Assembly (NCBI RefSeq): GCF_021325795.1
Contig: NZ_JAHPZX010000003.1
Location: 744,001 to 808,000 of the forward strand
From: Bordetella sp. LUAb4
GTDB taxonomy: Bacteria; Pseudomonadota; Gammaproteobacteria; Burkholderiales; Burkholderiaceae_B
Direction of reading: 5' to 3'
Length of the DNA: 64,000 nucleotides
The position numbers and the translations under genes were made by a program. This document shows positions 43,500 to 52,703 of this stretch, piece after piece (the first letter of the stretch is position 1; each line of letters opens with the position of its first letter). The notes beneath the pieces were generated by a model. It was not told where the DNA came from, ran no database searches, and saw only the letters and a program-made list of their open reading frames with translations.

Positions 43500-44516
43500 A
43501 TGAAAGCCATCGTTTTGAACGAACACGGCGACAACGACAAGTTGACGCTGGATTCCAACTTCCCTGACCCCAAGCCTGGCCCCGAGGACGTCGTGGTCCG
43601 GGTACGCGCCTCCTCACTGAACTATCACGATGTATTCACCCGGCGCGGCATGCCGGGGATACGCCTGAACTTTCCCGTCATCATCGGCCTGGATGTCGCC
43701 GGCGAAGTCGCCGAAGTGGGTTCGGCCGTCAAGGATTGGAAGCCGGGCGACCGTGTCCTGGTCGACCCGATCGATCGCGTCAATGGCGGTTTGGTGGGCG
43801 AGACCACGCATGGTGGCCTGGCGGAATTGTGCCGCGTTGGCGCGCATCAACTGATCAAGTTGCCGGATGAAGTCAGCTTTGCCGAGGCCGCCGCATTGCC
43901 GGTCGCGTATGGCACCGCCTTGCGCATGATGGAGAATGTCGGCCGCATCCAGCCTGGCGAGAAGGTGCTGATCCTCGGTGCCAGCGGTGGCGTGGGCGTT
44001 TGCGCGGTCCAGCTCGCCAAGCTTGCCGGCGCAACGGTCATCGCCGCCGCCGGGTCGCAGGAGAAGGCGGATCGCTTGCGTGAATTGGGCGCTGACGACA
44101 TCATCCTTTATACCGAGGAGGATTTCGTCAAGGCGGTCCACACGCGCTACGGCAAACCCGCGCGCCGGCGCAGCGCCACTGATGGCGGTGGCGTCGATGT
44201 CGTGGTGAATTTCACGGGCGGCGAAACCTGGGTGAAGTCGCTGCGTTGCCTGCGTCTGGGCGGCCGCATTCTCACTTGCGGCGCCACCGCGGGCTTCGAT
44301 CCCAAAGAGGATCTGCGCTTCATCTGGACCTTCGAATTGAAGATCTTCGGCTCCAATGGCTGGGAGCGGGAGGATCTGTATCGGCTCCTCGAATTGGTGC
44401 GCAGCAAGCAACTGAAAGTCCTGATACACAAGCAGTGGCCGCTTGAGGAAGGCGCCCAGGCCCTGGCATCGCTGGAAGACCGCAAGGTGTTCGGCAAGGT
44501 ATTGGTGGGTGCATGA
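43500..44516 (+). CDS. Medium-chain dehydrogenase/reductase, quinone-oxidoreductase-like
   Basis: The MDR fold has a GroES-like N-terminal half (SSLNYHDVFTRRGMPGI, FPVIIGLDVAGEVAEVG) and a Rossmann half with VLILGASGGVGVCAVQLAKL, the NADPH-binding AxxGxG-type motif. The Cys ligands of structural zinc are absent. It reduces or oxidises an enone or alcohol using NADPH. 338 residues. It lies 18 bp after the metallohydrolase and its stop overlaps the thioesterase start. Confidence 0.9.
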   Translation: MKAIVLNEHGDNDKLTLDSNFPDPKPGPEDVVVRVRASSLNYHDVFTRRGMPGIRLNFPVIIGLDVAGEVAEVGSAVKDWKPGDRVLVDPIDRVNGGLVGETTHGGLAELCRVGAHQLIKLPDEVSFAEAAALPVAYGTALRMMENVGRIQPGEKVLILGASGGVGVCAVQLAKLAGATVIAAAGSQEKADRLRELGADDIILYTEEDFVKAVHTRYGKPARRRSATDGGGVDVVVNFTGGETWVKSLRCLRLGGRILTCGATAGFDPKEDLRFIWTFELKIFGSNGWEREDLYRLLELVRSKQLKVLIHKQWPLEEGAQALASLEDRKVFGKVLVGA

Positions 44517-44941
44517 GCACGCCGTCGCAAGACAAGCTCGACGCCGCCGGCATACAGGGCTTTTTCGACCGCTCGCCTTTCATCGCGCTGCTGCGTCTTG
44601 AAGTGCAGGAGGTCGACCACGAGCAGGGCACGTTGCAGGTGAGGGCTCCCTTCCGTCCTGAGTTCGAGCGCGGTGCGAACAGCAAGCAGTGGCATGGCGG
44701 TCCATTGGCCGCGATCATCGACACCGTAGGCGACTTCGCCGTCGGCATGCAACTAGGCCGCGGGCTGCCCACCATCAATTTTCGCGTCGACTATTTGCGT
44801 CCCGCCATCGATACCGATCTGCTCGCGGTGGCACAGGTACGTCGTGCCGGTAAATCGGTCGGCGTCGCGGATGTCGACCTCTTCAACGATAAAGGCGTTC
44901 TGGTGGCCATTGGACGCGCCAGTTACTCCACATTGGCCTGA
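44513..44941 (+). CDS. PaaI-type hotdog-fold thioesterase
   Basis: The 142-residue single hotdog domain carries HGGPLAAIIDTVGDFAVGMQL, the PaaI-family signature (HGG with the catalytic Asp one turn later), and TINFRVDYLRPA. It hydrolyses acyl-CoA thioesters in the cytoplasm. It overlaps the upstream gene by 4 bp. In this array it would release a product or clear dead-end CoA esters made by the ligase at 48490. Confidence 0.88.
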   Translation: MSTPSQDKLDAAGIQGFFDRSPFIALLRLEVQEVDHEQGTLQVRAPFRPEFERGANSKQWHGGPLAAIIDTVGDFAVGMQLGRGLPTINFRVDYLRPAIDTDLLAVAQVRRAGKSVGVADVDLFNDKGVLVAIGRASYSTLA

Positions 44942-44965
44942 TACCGCAACGCCATGGGAATCATC

Positions 44966-46585
44966 ATGAACAACAAAGGTTTGTCGCGCCGCGAGTTTTT
45001 GATCCGCGGCAGCGCCGTTGCGGCCCTTGCGGCCAGCTATAGCTGGTCGCCCTCGGCGTTCGCGCAAACGGCTGAGCCGCGCCGCGGCGGCACCCTCGTC
45101 GCCACCTGGGGCGGACTGGAGCCGCAGGCGCTCTTCGTGCCCGGCGGCGGTGGTTCCAGCCCCTTCCAGACGTCCACCAAGATCCTGGAACGCTTGCTCA
45201 AACTGGACGAAAAACTGGCGTTCCAGCCCGTACTCGCCGAGAGCGTCACGCCCTCGGCCGACTTCAGGAAATACACGATCGTCCTGCGCAAGGGCGTGAA
45301 GTGGCATGACGGCGCGGATTTCGATGCGCGCGACGTCGTGTTCAATTTCCAGCAGCACTGGAAGCCCATCTCCGCCGGGATCGCGCTCAAGGCCTTGAAC
45401 AAGGTCGAAGCCACCGACAGCCATACGGTGCTGCTGACATTCGACCAGCCGACGCCGGAGTTCTTCCTGAAGTCCACGCTCGCGGGGCAGTATCAACTCG
45501 TCCTGCCTCGCCACCTTTACGAAGGCAAAGACGTCATCACCAATCCGCTGAACAATACGCCGGTGGGTACGGGGCCATGGAAATATGGGCAGTGGGTGCG
45601 CGGCAGCCACGTCCAGTATGCACGCAACGAAGCTTACTGGCGCGCAGGCCGTCCGTATGTCGACAAGCTGATCATCCGTTGGTGGGCCGACCCCGCCTCG
45701 CGCGGCGCGGCGCTGGAAACCGGTGAACTGGGGCTGGCCTATTCCAACCCGGTGCCGGCGCGCGATATCGACCGTCTGGTAAAGACGGGCAAGGTAACGG
45801 TGGACACGCGTGGCTATGAGAATTCGGCGTGGACGGTCACCGTCGAGTTCAACCAGCGGCGCGACATCGTGAAGCGCAAGGAAGTGCGGCAGGCCATCCT
45901 GCACGCCATCGACCGCCAGTTCATCGTCGACACCATCTATTTCGGTCGCGGCAAGCCCGCGATCGCGCCGGTGTTCAGCAGCAATACGCTGTTCTACACG
46001 GAAGATGTCCCCCGTTATGCCTTCGATCCGAAGAAGGCAGCCGCGCTACTGGACGCAGCGGGTCTGCCGGTGAAGGACGGTAAGCGCTTCACCGTGAATC
46101 TGCTGGCGGCCGCGTGGTTCGAAGAGAACGCCAAGCTGGGCCAGTACCTCAAGCAGGCGCTGGAAGACGTCGGCATTGCCGTCAAGCTGGATTCCGCTGA
46201 TCGCGCCACGGCGCTCAAGCGTATCTACGGGGATTACGACTACGACCTCGCAATCTCCAACTTCACCGCACCGCTGGAACTGGTGCCTACCGTGACGCAA
46301 TTCTTCACCACCGACGGCATCGTCAAGGGTGCGGCTTTCCGCAATGCGACGGGGTATTCGAGCAAGGAGATGGACGAGCTGGTCGGCCGTCTCACTACCG
46401 AGACCGATCCCACCGCGCGCAAGAAGCTGGCAGCCGATTTCGCCAAGCTGGCGTCGACCGATGTCCCCATCGTTCCTCTGGTGGAGATGCAGTCTTTCAC
46501 GCTGGCGGGGAAGAAAGTGCGCAACTTCACGACGGGCGCCAACGTGCAGGGGGAATCCCTGGACGACGTCTGGCTGGACGCTTGA
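44966..46585 (+). CDS. Tat-exported solute-binding protein (SBP family 5)
   Basis: The N-terminus has a twin-arginine motif, SRREFL at residues 7-12, then a hydrophobic Ala-rich core and AFAQ cleavage region. This is unlike the Sec signals of the other two family 5 binding proteins in the window. The mature protein shows DFRKYTIVLRKGVKWHDGAD, GTGPWKYGQWVRGSHVQYAR and a normal C-terminal lobe. ATG 44966 has GGGAA close upstream; ATG 44954 would add four residues. Followed within 10 bp by its permease. Confidence 0.9.
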   Translation: MNNKGLSRREFLIRGSAVAALAASYSWSPSAFAQTAEPRRGGTLVATWGGLEPQALFVPGGGGSSPFQTSTKILERLLKLDEKLAFQPVLAESVTPSADFRKYTIVLRKGVKWHDGADFDARDVVFNFQQHWKPISAGIALKALNKVEATDSHTVLLTFDQPTPEFFLKSTLAGQYQLVLPRHLYEGKDVITNPLNNTPVGTGPWKYGQWVRGSHVQYARNEAYWRAGRPYVDKLIIRWWADPASRGAALETGELGLAYSNPVPARDIDRLVKTGKVTVDTRGYENSAWTVTVEFNQRRDIVKRKEVRQAILHAIDRQFIVDTIYFGRGKPAIAPVFSSNTLFYTEDVPRYAFDPKKAAALLDAAGLPVKDGKRFTVNLLAAAWFEENAKLGQYLKQALEDVGIAVKLDSADRATALKRIYGDYDYDLAISNFTAPLELVPTVTQFFTTDGIVKGAAFRNATGYSSKEMDELVGRLTTETDPTARKKLAADFAKLASTDVPIVPLVEMQSFTLAGKKVRNFTTGANVQGESLDDVWLDA

Positions 46586-46594
46586 GGACAACGC

Positions 46595-47566
46595 ATGATC
46601 GTCGGTCTTATCCTGCGCCGCCTCGTTCAGGCCATCCCCTTGCTGCTGGGCGTCGTGGTCCTGAATTTCACCTTGATCCAGATGGTGCCGGGCACGTTTC
46701 TTGACGTGATGACCGCCGAGCAGCAGGTGACCGATCCGGCGCTGATAGACCGCTTGCGAGTGACGTACGGCCTTGATCAGCCGCCGTCCATGCAGTTGGT
46801 CAAGTACGTGGCGTCGGTCGCACGGCTGGACTTGGGCTATTCATATCGCCACAACCTGCCTGTGCTCGATGTCATCATGGCGCATCTGCCCGCCACCTTG
46901 CTCCTGATGTTGGCCGCGCTGGCGGTGGCCGTGGTGGTGGGTACCGCCGCGGGCATCGTCTCGGCCATGAAGGTGAACACCTGGTGGGATACCGCGGTTT
47001 CGATATTCGCGGTGCTCTGTTTTGCCGCGCCCAGCTTCTGGTTGGGCATCATGTTGATCATTCTGTTCTCGGTGAAGCTGGGCTGGTTTCCCGTCGGCGG
47101 CATGGTCACCATCGGGCTGGACGGCGGCTTCTGGACGCAGACGCTGGATATCCTGCACCATCTGACACTGCCTGCGTTGACGTTGGGGCTGTTCTACAGC
47201 GCCAACTATGCGCGCGTCATGCGTGCCTCGATGTTGGAAGTCAGCCGCATGGACCACGTGCGCACCGCCTATGCCAAGGGACTAGGACGGGGGACGGTCG
47301 TGCTGAGGCACGTCGCCCGCAATGCCCTGCTTCCCGTCGTTACTTTGTTCGGCCTGCAACTGGGCGCCGTGCTGGGCGGCAGCATCGTGGTCGAGGCGGT
47401 TTTCAGTTGGCCCGGCATCGGCGGCGTGCTGTTTGACAGCGTCATGAGCCGCAACTACCCGGTAGTGCTGGGCATCCTGGTGATGAGTTCGGCGGTAGTG
47501 ATCCTGGCGAACGTTTTCGTGGACATTCTGTACGCGCGGCTTGATCCGCGTATCAAGGCGCATTGA
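46595..47566 (+). CDS. ABC transporter permease, DppB/OppB type
   Basis: 323 residues, six helices. The long periplasmic segment after helix 1 contains TAEQQVTDPALIDRLRVTYG. The EAA loop is MDHVRTAYAKGLGRGTVVLR with HVARNALLPVV. It ends ...DILYARLDPRIKAH as usual. It lies between the Tat-type binding protein and the second permease. Confidence 0.93.
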   Translation: MIVGLILRRLVQAIPLLLGVVVLNFTLIQMVPGTFLDVMTAEQQVTDPALIDRLRVTYGLDQPPSMQLVKYVASVARLDLGYSYRHNLPVLDVIMAHLPATLLLMLAALAVAVVVGTAAGIVSAMKVNTWWDTAVSIFAVLCFAAPSFWLGIMLIILFSVKLGWFPVGGMVTIGLDGGFWTQTLDILHHLTLPALTLGLFYSANYARVMRASMLEVSRMDHVRTAYAKGLGRGTVVLRHVARNALLPVVTLFGLQLGAVLGGSIVVEAVFSWPGIGGVLFDSVMSRNYPVVLGILVMSSAVVILANVFVDILYARLDPRIKAH

Positions 47567-47567
47567 C

Positions 47568-48452
47568 ATGGATCGTTCAGCAACCTTGCCGTTGGCACCC
47601 GTCGCCAGCCGGCGCCGCAAAGATCATTTTCTCACCCGCTTCGCCCGCAACCGCGGGGCGCTGGTGGGCGCCGTCGTGCTACTGGCGGTCATCCTGCTGG
47701 CGCTTGCAGCCGACTTGCTGTACCCGGGCAATGCCTTGCGCATCGTGGCGGCACCGGAGATCTGGCCTTTCTCATCGTGGCGCTATCCGCTGGGCACCGA
47801 TTCGCTGGGACGGGACATCACGGCCATGATCGTGCATGGCGCGCGCGCAACGCTTTTGATTGGCCTCGTCGCGGCGTTCACCGCTACTGTCATAGGCGTG
47901 ACCGTGGGCGCGGCGGCCGCGTGGATGGGCGGCTGGACGGAGGAGGTGTTGATGCGGCTGACCGAACTGTTCCAGATCATCCCCAACGTGGTCTTCGTTT
48001 TGACCATCGTGTCTGTGCTGGGTCCGCATATCGGCAACATCACGCTGGCGGTGGGCCTGGTGTCGTGGCCGCCCATCGCCAGGCTGACGCGTGCCGAGTT
48101 TCTGTCGTTCAAGGAACGCGAGTTCGTGCAGGCTTGCCGGGCGGTGGCGTTGAACCCCCTGCGCATTGTCTTCGGGGAGATTCTGCCGAATGCGTTGCCG
48201 CCCGTCATCGTGATGGCGTCGCTGGTAGTGGCCGGCGCCATTCTCTACGAATCCGTCGTGTCTTTTCTCGGCCTGGGCGACCCCAACGTGGCCAGTTGGG
48301 GGCGTATGGTCGGCGAAGGGCGCAGCCTGATCCGGTCTTCCTGGTACCTGTGCGCCGTGCCCGGCGTGGCCATCATGCTCATTGTCCTGGCTTTGAACCT
48401 GGTCGGCGATGGCCTCAACGACGCCTTGAATCCCAAACTACGCAAGCGTTGA
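47568..48452 (+). CDS. ABC transporter permease, DppC/OppC type
   Basis: 294 residues with the family landmarks PLGTDSLGRDITAMIVHGAR, EREFVQACRAVALNPLRIVF (EAA loop) and FLGLGDPNVASWGRMV. A basic stretch SRRRKDHFLTRFARNRG precedes helix 1. ATG 47568 begins one base after the upstream stop. The matching ATPase is not adjacent but 2.4 kb downstream at 50844. Confidence 0.93.
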   Translation: MDRSATLPLAPVASRRRKDHFLTRFARNRGALVGAVVLLAVILLALAADLLYPGNALRIVAAPEIWPFSSWRYPLGTDSLGRDITAMIVHGARATLLIGLVAAFTATVIGVTVGAAAAWMGGWTEEVLMRLTELFQIIPNVVFVLTIVSVLGPHIGNITLAVGLVSWPPIARLTRAEFLSFKEREFVQACRAVALNPLRIVFGEILPNALPPVIVMASLVVAGAILYESVVSFLGLGDPNVASWGRMVGEGRSLIRSSWYLCAVPGVAIMLIVLALNLVGDGLNDALNPKLRKR

Positions 48453-48489
48453 AGGCCTCGGCGTTTATCTGCTTCCTCATTTTCCGCGC

Positions 48490-50034
48490 ATGCTCATGTC
48501 TGATTCCCTCTATAACCTTGGCGACCTCAACAACAGTACGCTGTCGCTCGACCTACCAGCGATTGTTGACCTGCGCGATGCCGCGGCCCCGCGCCAGTAC
48601 AGCCACGCCGACGTACGTGCCCTGGCCGGCGGCGTGGCGCGCTGGTTGCAGGCTCAGGGCCTGCCGCGCGGCGCCAGGGTCGCCATCGCATCACTGAACC
48701 GGGCGGAATACCTGGTCAGCTACTTCGGCATCATGCGGGCTGGCTATGTCGCCGTTCCCATCAATATCAAGCAGCCGCAGGAAACCCTTGACTACGTCCT
48801 GCACGACGCCAACATAGCCCTGGCCTTTACGGATGGACCCCGCCGCGGGGCTTTCGCCGGCCGCGTGCCGGTGGTCGACTTCGACGATGCCGGCCCGGAC
48901 GGATTCGCGGCGCGTATCCAACCGGCTGATTTCGAGAGCGTGCGGCCCGCGGCGGACGAAGCCGGCCAGATGCTGTACACGTCGGGGTCGACGGGAAAAC
49001 CTAAAGGCGTGCCACTGACGCACGCGGGGCAACTATGGGCGCTGCGGGTGACGGCTCTGCCGCATCGGCCGGAACAGGAACGCTTTCTCCTCGCCCAGCC
49101 CCTGTTTCACATGAACGGCCTGTTCATGGCGAAACGTGCCTTCGCCATTCACGCGCAAGTCGTGATCCTTCCGGGCTTCGACGTGGATACCTATGTGGAC
49201 GCGCTGGAGCGGTATCGCGTTAGCATCCTGACCGCGGTACCGACCATGTTCGCCCGCATCGTCAAGGATCCGGAGCGTCTGCGGGGACGGAATTTTTCAT
49301 CCCTGCGGCGCGTCATGTTGGGCTCGGCACCCATGACGGAGGACTTGCTTCAGCGCATCCGCGACGCCTTCCCCGACACGCAGTTCAGCCACGGTTACGG
49401 CACGACCGAAGCCGGCCCGGCCGTCTTCGGCCCGCACCCGGACGGCATTGCCACGCCGGGTCTGGCACTGGGCTACCCCTTGCGGTTGGACCAGGTGCGC
49501 CTGGTCGACGGCCCCAATGAGAATGAGGGCGTGCTGTTGATGCGCAACCCCGCGGTGCTCGCCGGGTACCACAACCTGCCGGAGAAGAGTGCGCAGGTGC
49601 TTAACGATGGCTGGTACTACAGCGGCGACGTGATGCGTCGTGACGCGCAGGGTTTTTTCCACTTCGTCGGCCGCGCCGACGACATGTTCGTGTGCGCCGG
49701 CGAAAACATCTATCCGGTGGAAGTGGAAAAGCTGCTGGAGCGCCATCCGGACGTCAGCCAAGCCAGCGTGGTACCGCTGCCGGATGAGGAGCGTGCCCAC
49801 GTCCCGGTCGCTTTTGTCGTGCCGCGCGCGGGCAGCGCCTTGGATGCCGCCATGCTCAAGCGCTTCGCCCTTGAGCATGGCCCGGCGTATCAGCATCCCC
49901 GCCGCGTACGCTTCCTGCCCGAGCTGCCTTGGGCGGGCACCAATAAAGTCGATCGCAACGCCCTGATTCGCCTGGCGCGGGAACTGGAAGCCGGCCAAGC
50001 CTGGAACCGTATTGAAAAGGAAGTCTCAGCATGA
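48490..50034 (+). CDS. AMP-forming acyl-CoA synthetase/ligase
   Basis: ANL-superfamily enzyme that activates a carboxylate to its CoA thioester via an acyl-adenylate. The P-loop-like A3 motif is YTSGSTGKPKG (about 161-171). Further motifs are SHGYGTTEAGPAV (A5), YYSGDVMRRDAQGFFHFVGR (A7/A8) and the final catalytic Lys in GTNKVDRNAL. 514 residues. Start at 48490 or 48496 (MSDS), with no clear Shine-Dalgarno. It sits between transporter genes, so the imported compound or a product of it is probably CoA-activated here. Confidence 0.92.
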   Translation: MLMSDSLYNLGDLNNSTLSLDLPAIVDLRDAAAPRQYSHADVRALAGGVARWLQAQGLPRGARVAIASLNRAEYLVSYFGIMRAGYVAVPINIKQPQETLDYVLHDANIALAFTDGPRRGAFAGRVPVVDFDDAGPDGFAARIQPADFESVRPAADEAGQMLYTSGSTGKPKGVPLTHAGQLWALRVTALPHRPEQERFLLAQPLFHMNGLFMAKRAFAIHAQVVILPGFDVDTYVDALERYRVSILTAVPTMFARIVKDPERLRGRNFSSLRRVMLGSAPMTEDLLQRIRDAFPDTQFSHGYGTTEAGPAVFGPHPDGIATPGLALGYPLRLDQVRLVDGPNENEGVLLMRNPAVLAGYHNLPEKSAQVLNDGWYYSGDVMRRDAQGFFHFVGRADDMFVCAGENIYPVEVEKLLERHPDVSQASVVPLPDEERAHVPVAFVVPRAGSALDAAMLKRFALEHGPAYQHPRRVRFLPELPWAGTNKVDRNALIRLARELEAGQAWNRIEKEVSA

Positions 50035-50795
50035 GTCGTTTTGACCTGACCGGAAAGATCGCCCTGGTAACGGGCGCCAGCCGCGGCATTGGCCGCGCGA
50101 TAGCATGGGCGCTGGCGGAGCAGGGCGCCCGGGTCATCATCCATTACAAGCAGGCGGAGGACGCCGCGGCGTCATTGGCCGGGCGAATCCGCGAGCAGGG
50201 TGGACAGGCTTGGACCGTCGCGGCCGACCTCGCCGCGCCTGACGGACACATCGTGCTGGCCACGGGCGTGGCGGCGATCTTGCGGGAGGCCGGGGCGGAC
50301 GCGCTGGATGTTCTCGTGAACAACGCCGGCGTCGGCCTGCGGGCCCGCATCGCCGACGTGCGCCCGGAAGATTTCGATCGGGTCCTGCAGGTGAATCTGA
50401 AGACGCCCTTCTTCCTCATTCAAAAGCTGTTGCCCGTGCTTCGCGACGGCGGGCGCATCATCAACGTGTCTTCCATGGGTACCCGGGCGGCGTACCCGGA
50501 AATGAGCGTATACGCGCCCGCCAAAGCCGGCCTGGAAGCCTTGACACTGTTGCTCGCGGCGGAACTGGGCGAGCGCGGTATCACGGTCAATGCCGTGCTG
50601 CCTGGCGCGACGGCGACGGACTTGAACGAGCGTGCCCGCGATCCGGAAAAGGCCAAGGTCATCGCACAGACCGTTGCCCTTGGGCGGGTAGGGCAGCCTG
50701 ACGACATCGCCGACATCGTGGCGTTTCTCGCCAGCGATGCGGGACGTTGGGTAACCGGTCAACGCATAGACGCTACCGGCGGTCAACGCCTATGA
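50031..50795 (+). CDS. Short-chain dehydrogenase/reductase (FabG-like)
   Basis: 254 residues. NADP-binding TGASRGIGRA (residues 15-24), NNAGVG, catalytic Ser in INVSSMGTRA and Tyr-x-x-x-Lys in YAPAKAG, with the usual C-terminal DDIADIVAFLASDAGRWVTG and DATGG. It oxidises or reduces a 3-hydroxyacyl or similar group. It overlaps the ligase by 4 bp. Confidence 0.92.
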   Translation: MSRFDLTGKIALVTGASRGIGRAIAWALAEQGARVIIHYKQAEDAAASLAGRIREQGGQAWTVAADLAAPDGHIVLATGVAAILREAGADALDVLVNNAGVGLRARIADVRPEDFDRVLQVNLKTPFFLIQKLLPVLRDGGRIINVSSMGTRAAYPEMSVYAPAKAGLEALTLLLAAELGERGITVNAVLPGATATDLNERARDPEKAKVIAQTVALGRVGQPDDIADIVAFLASDAGRWVTGQRIDATGGQRL

Positions 50796-50843
50796 GCGCC
50801 CGCTCCCTCGTAACTTTGCTTTCCGCCTGAACCGCTCATCGTA

Positions 50844-52466
50844 ATGACTGCCTTGCTTTCCATCCAGAACCTCACCGTCGCACTGCCCTCCGGTGGTGAC
50901 CGTCCTTACGCCCTGGCGGACGTCGACCTGGACGTGCGCGCGGGCGAAATCCTCTGCGTGGTGGGCGAGAGCGGATCCGGCAAGTCCATGACCGCCGGCG
51001 CGGTGCTTGGACTGCTGCCGGATGGGGTGAGCGCCACCGGCGGGCGCATCCTGTGGGATGGCGAAGACCTGCTTGCCGCCAGTCCAGACCGGCTGCGCCG
51101 CCTGCGCGGCAGGGAAGTCGGCATGATCTTCCAGGAGCCGATGACCGCGCTCAATCCGCTGCGCACCATCGGTGACCAGATCGCCGAGGTCTTCCGCGCG
51201 CACACCCGGCTGGGCCGCCGGGAAATCAGGCTGCGTACGCTGGCGCTGTTGGATTCGGTGCGTATCCCCGACCCCACGGCGGCCTTGCGTGCGTATCCGC
51301 ATGAACTGTCCGGTGGCCAGCGCCAGCGTGCCATGATCGCCATGGCCCTGGCATTGGAACCCAAGCTGCTGATCGCCGACGAGCCAACCACGGCCCTGGA
51401 TGTGACGACGCAGGCGCAGATCCTGCACTTGATCCACGATCTGCAGCGGCGCAAAGGGACGGCGGTGCTGTTCATCACTCATGACTTCGGCGTTGTCGCG
51501 GAGATTGCCGACCGTGTGGCTGTCATGCAGCAGGGCAGGCTGGTGGAGAGCGGCCCCGCCGAGGCCGTATTGAACGATCCGGGCGACACGTACACGCGTG
51601 CGCTGATCGCCGCGGTGCCGCCGCTACAACCGGTGGTCCGCCAACGCCGCGGCAATGCGGCGGCGGCCCTGACGATTACCGGCTTGTCCAAGACGTATGG
51701 GAAGCGGCACTGGCTGAAGCGCCATGCGCGTGTGACGCACGCAGTGAATAACGTGTCTCTGGTCGTGCCGGCGGGAAGCACCGTTGGCATCGTGGGCGAG
51801 AGCGGCTCCGGCAAGTCGACCCTGGCGCGCAATGTACTTGGCCTGCTGCGGCCGGAATCGGGCGAAATGCGCGTGTACGGCGAAAGCGTCAGCTTGAATC
51901 ATGCGGCGGATCGCCGGCGCCACGCGGCGCGGGTGCAGATGGTTTTCCAGGATCCCTACGGCTCGCTCAACCCCCGGCACCGGGTCGGCGATATCGTCAC
52001 GCAGGGCCCGATCACACACGGCGTGCCTCGGCGACAGGCCTGGGACAAGGCCCGTGAGTTATTCGAACTCGTGGGACTGGGCGGGGATGCCCTCGACCGC
52101 TACCCGCATGAGTTCTCCGGTGGGCAGCGCCAGCGTGTGGGATTGGCACGGGCACTGGCGATGGAGCCTGAAATACTGGTGGCCGACGAACCGGTATCGG
52201 CACTTGACGTGTCGGTGCAGGCGCAGGTATTGGATCTGCTCGCCCGCTTACAGGAGCAGTTGAATCTGTCCATCCTGTTCATCACCCACGATCTTCGGGT
52301 AGCGGCGCAGGTGTGCGACCGGATCGCGGTGATGAAGTCCGGCGAGATCGTCGAACAGGGGGATAGCGCGCAGATCTTCCGCGCGCCGGCCCACCCTTAT
52401 ACCCAGGCCTTGCTGGCGGCGGTGCCCGGCCGTCTTTGGACGCCCCAGGCCGGCCAGCAGCTTTGA
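50844..52466 (+). CDS. Fused dipeptide-type ABC ATPase (DppD-DppF in one chain)
   Basis: 540 residues with two ABC domains: Walker A GESGSGKSM and GESGSGKST, signatures LSGGQRQRA and FSGGQRQRV, Walker B LLIADEPTTALD and ILVADEPVSALD, and C-terminal tails DTYTRALIAAVPP and HPYTQALLAAVPG. It energises the permeases at 46595-48452 although separated from them by the ligase and SDR genes. It ends the array; the next gene is 237 bp away. Confidence 0.93.
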   Translation: MTALLSIQNLTVALPSGGDRPYALADVDLDVRAGEILCVVGESGSGKSMTAGAVLGLLPDGVSATGGRILWDGEDLLAASPDRLRRLRGREVGMIFQEPMTALNPLRTIGDQIAEVFRAHTRLGRREIRLRTLALLDSVRIPDPTAALRAYPHELSGGQRQRAMIAMALALEPKLLIADEPTTALDVTTQAQILHLIHDLQRRKGTAVLFITHDFGVVAEIADRVAVMQQGRLVESGPAEAVLNDPGDTYTRALIAAVPPLQPVVRQRRGNAAAALTITGLSKTYGKRHWLKRHARVTHAVNNVSLVVPAGSTVGIVGESGSGKSTLARNVLGLLRPESGEMRVYGESVSLNHAADRRRHAARVQMVFQDPYGSLNPRHRVGDIVTQGPITHGVPRRQAWDKARELFELVGLGGDALDRYPHEFSGGQRQRVGLARALAMEPEILVADEPVSALDVSVQAQVLDLLARLQEQLNLSILFITHDLRVAAQVCDRIAVMKSGEIVEQGDSAQIFRAPAHPYTQALLAAVPGRLWTPQAGQQL

Positions 52467-52703
52467 CCGCGAGGTCATACCCGAGCGGCGGATGCACGCC
52501 AAGGGGCGGGCGCGTTCGGTACCTGACCACGGACGCTGAACGCGACCTCCGCGGGTTCGCGTTGTAGTTCTACACCGAAGCGGGCAACTGCGCGATGGCT
52601 GCCTAGGCCTTCGAATTTGTCGAACACCCCTTTGCGAACTGGCTATTCCGCGCCCTGGCCGTAGTCCCTAGCATTCATGCTCCCACATGATCAGGGTCTT
52701 TCC

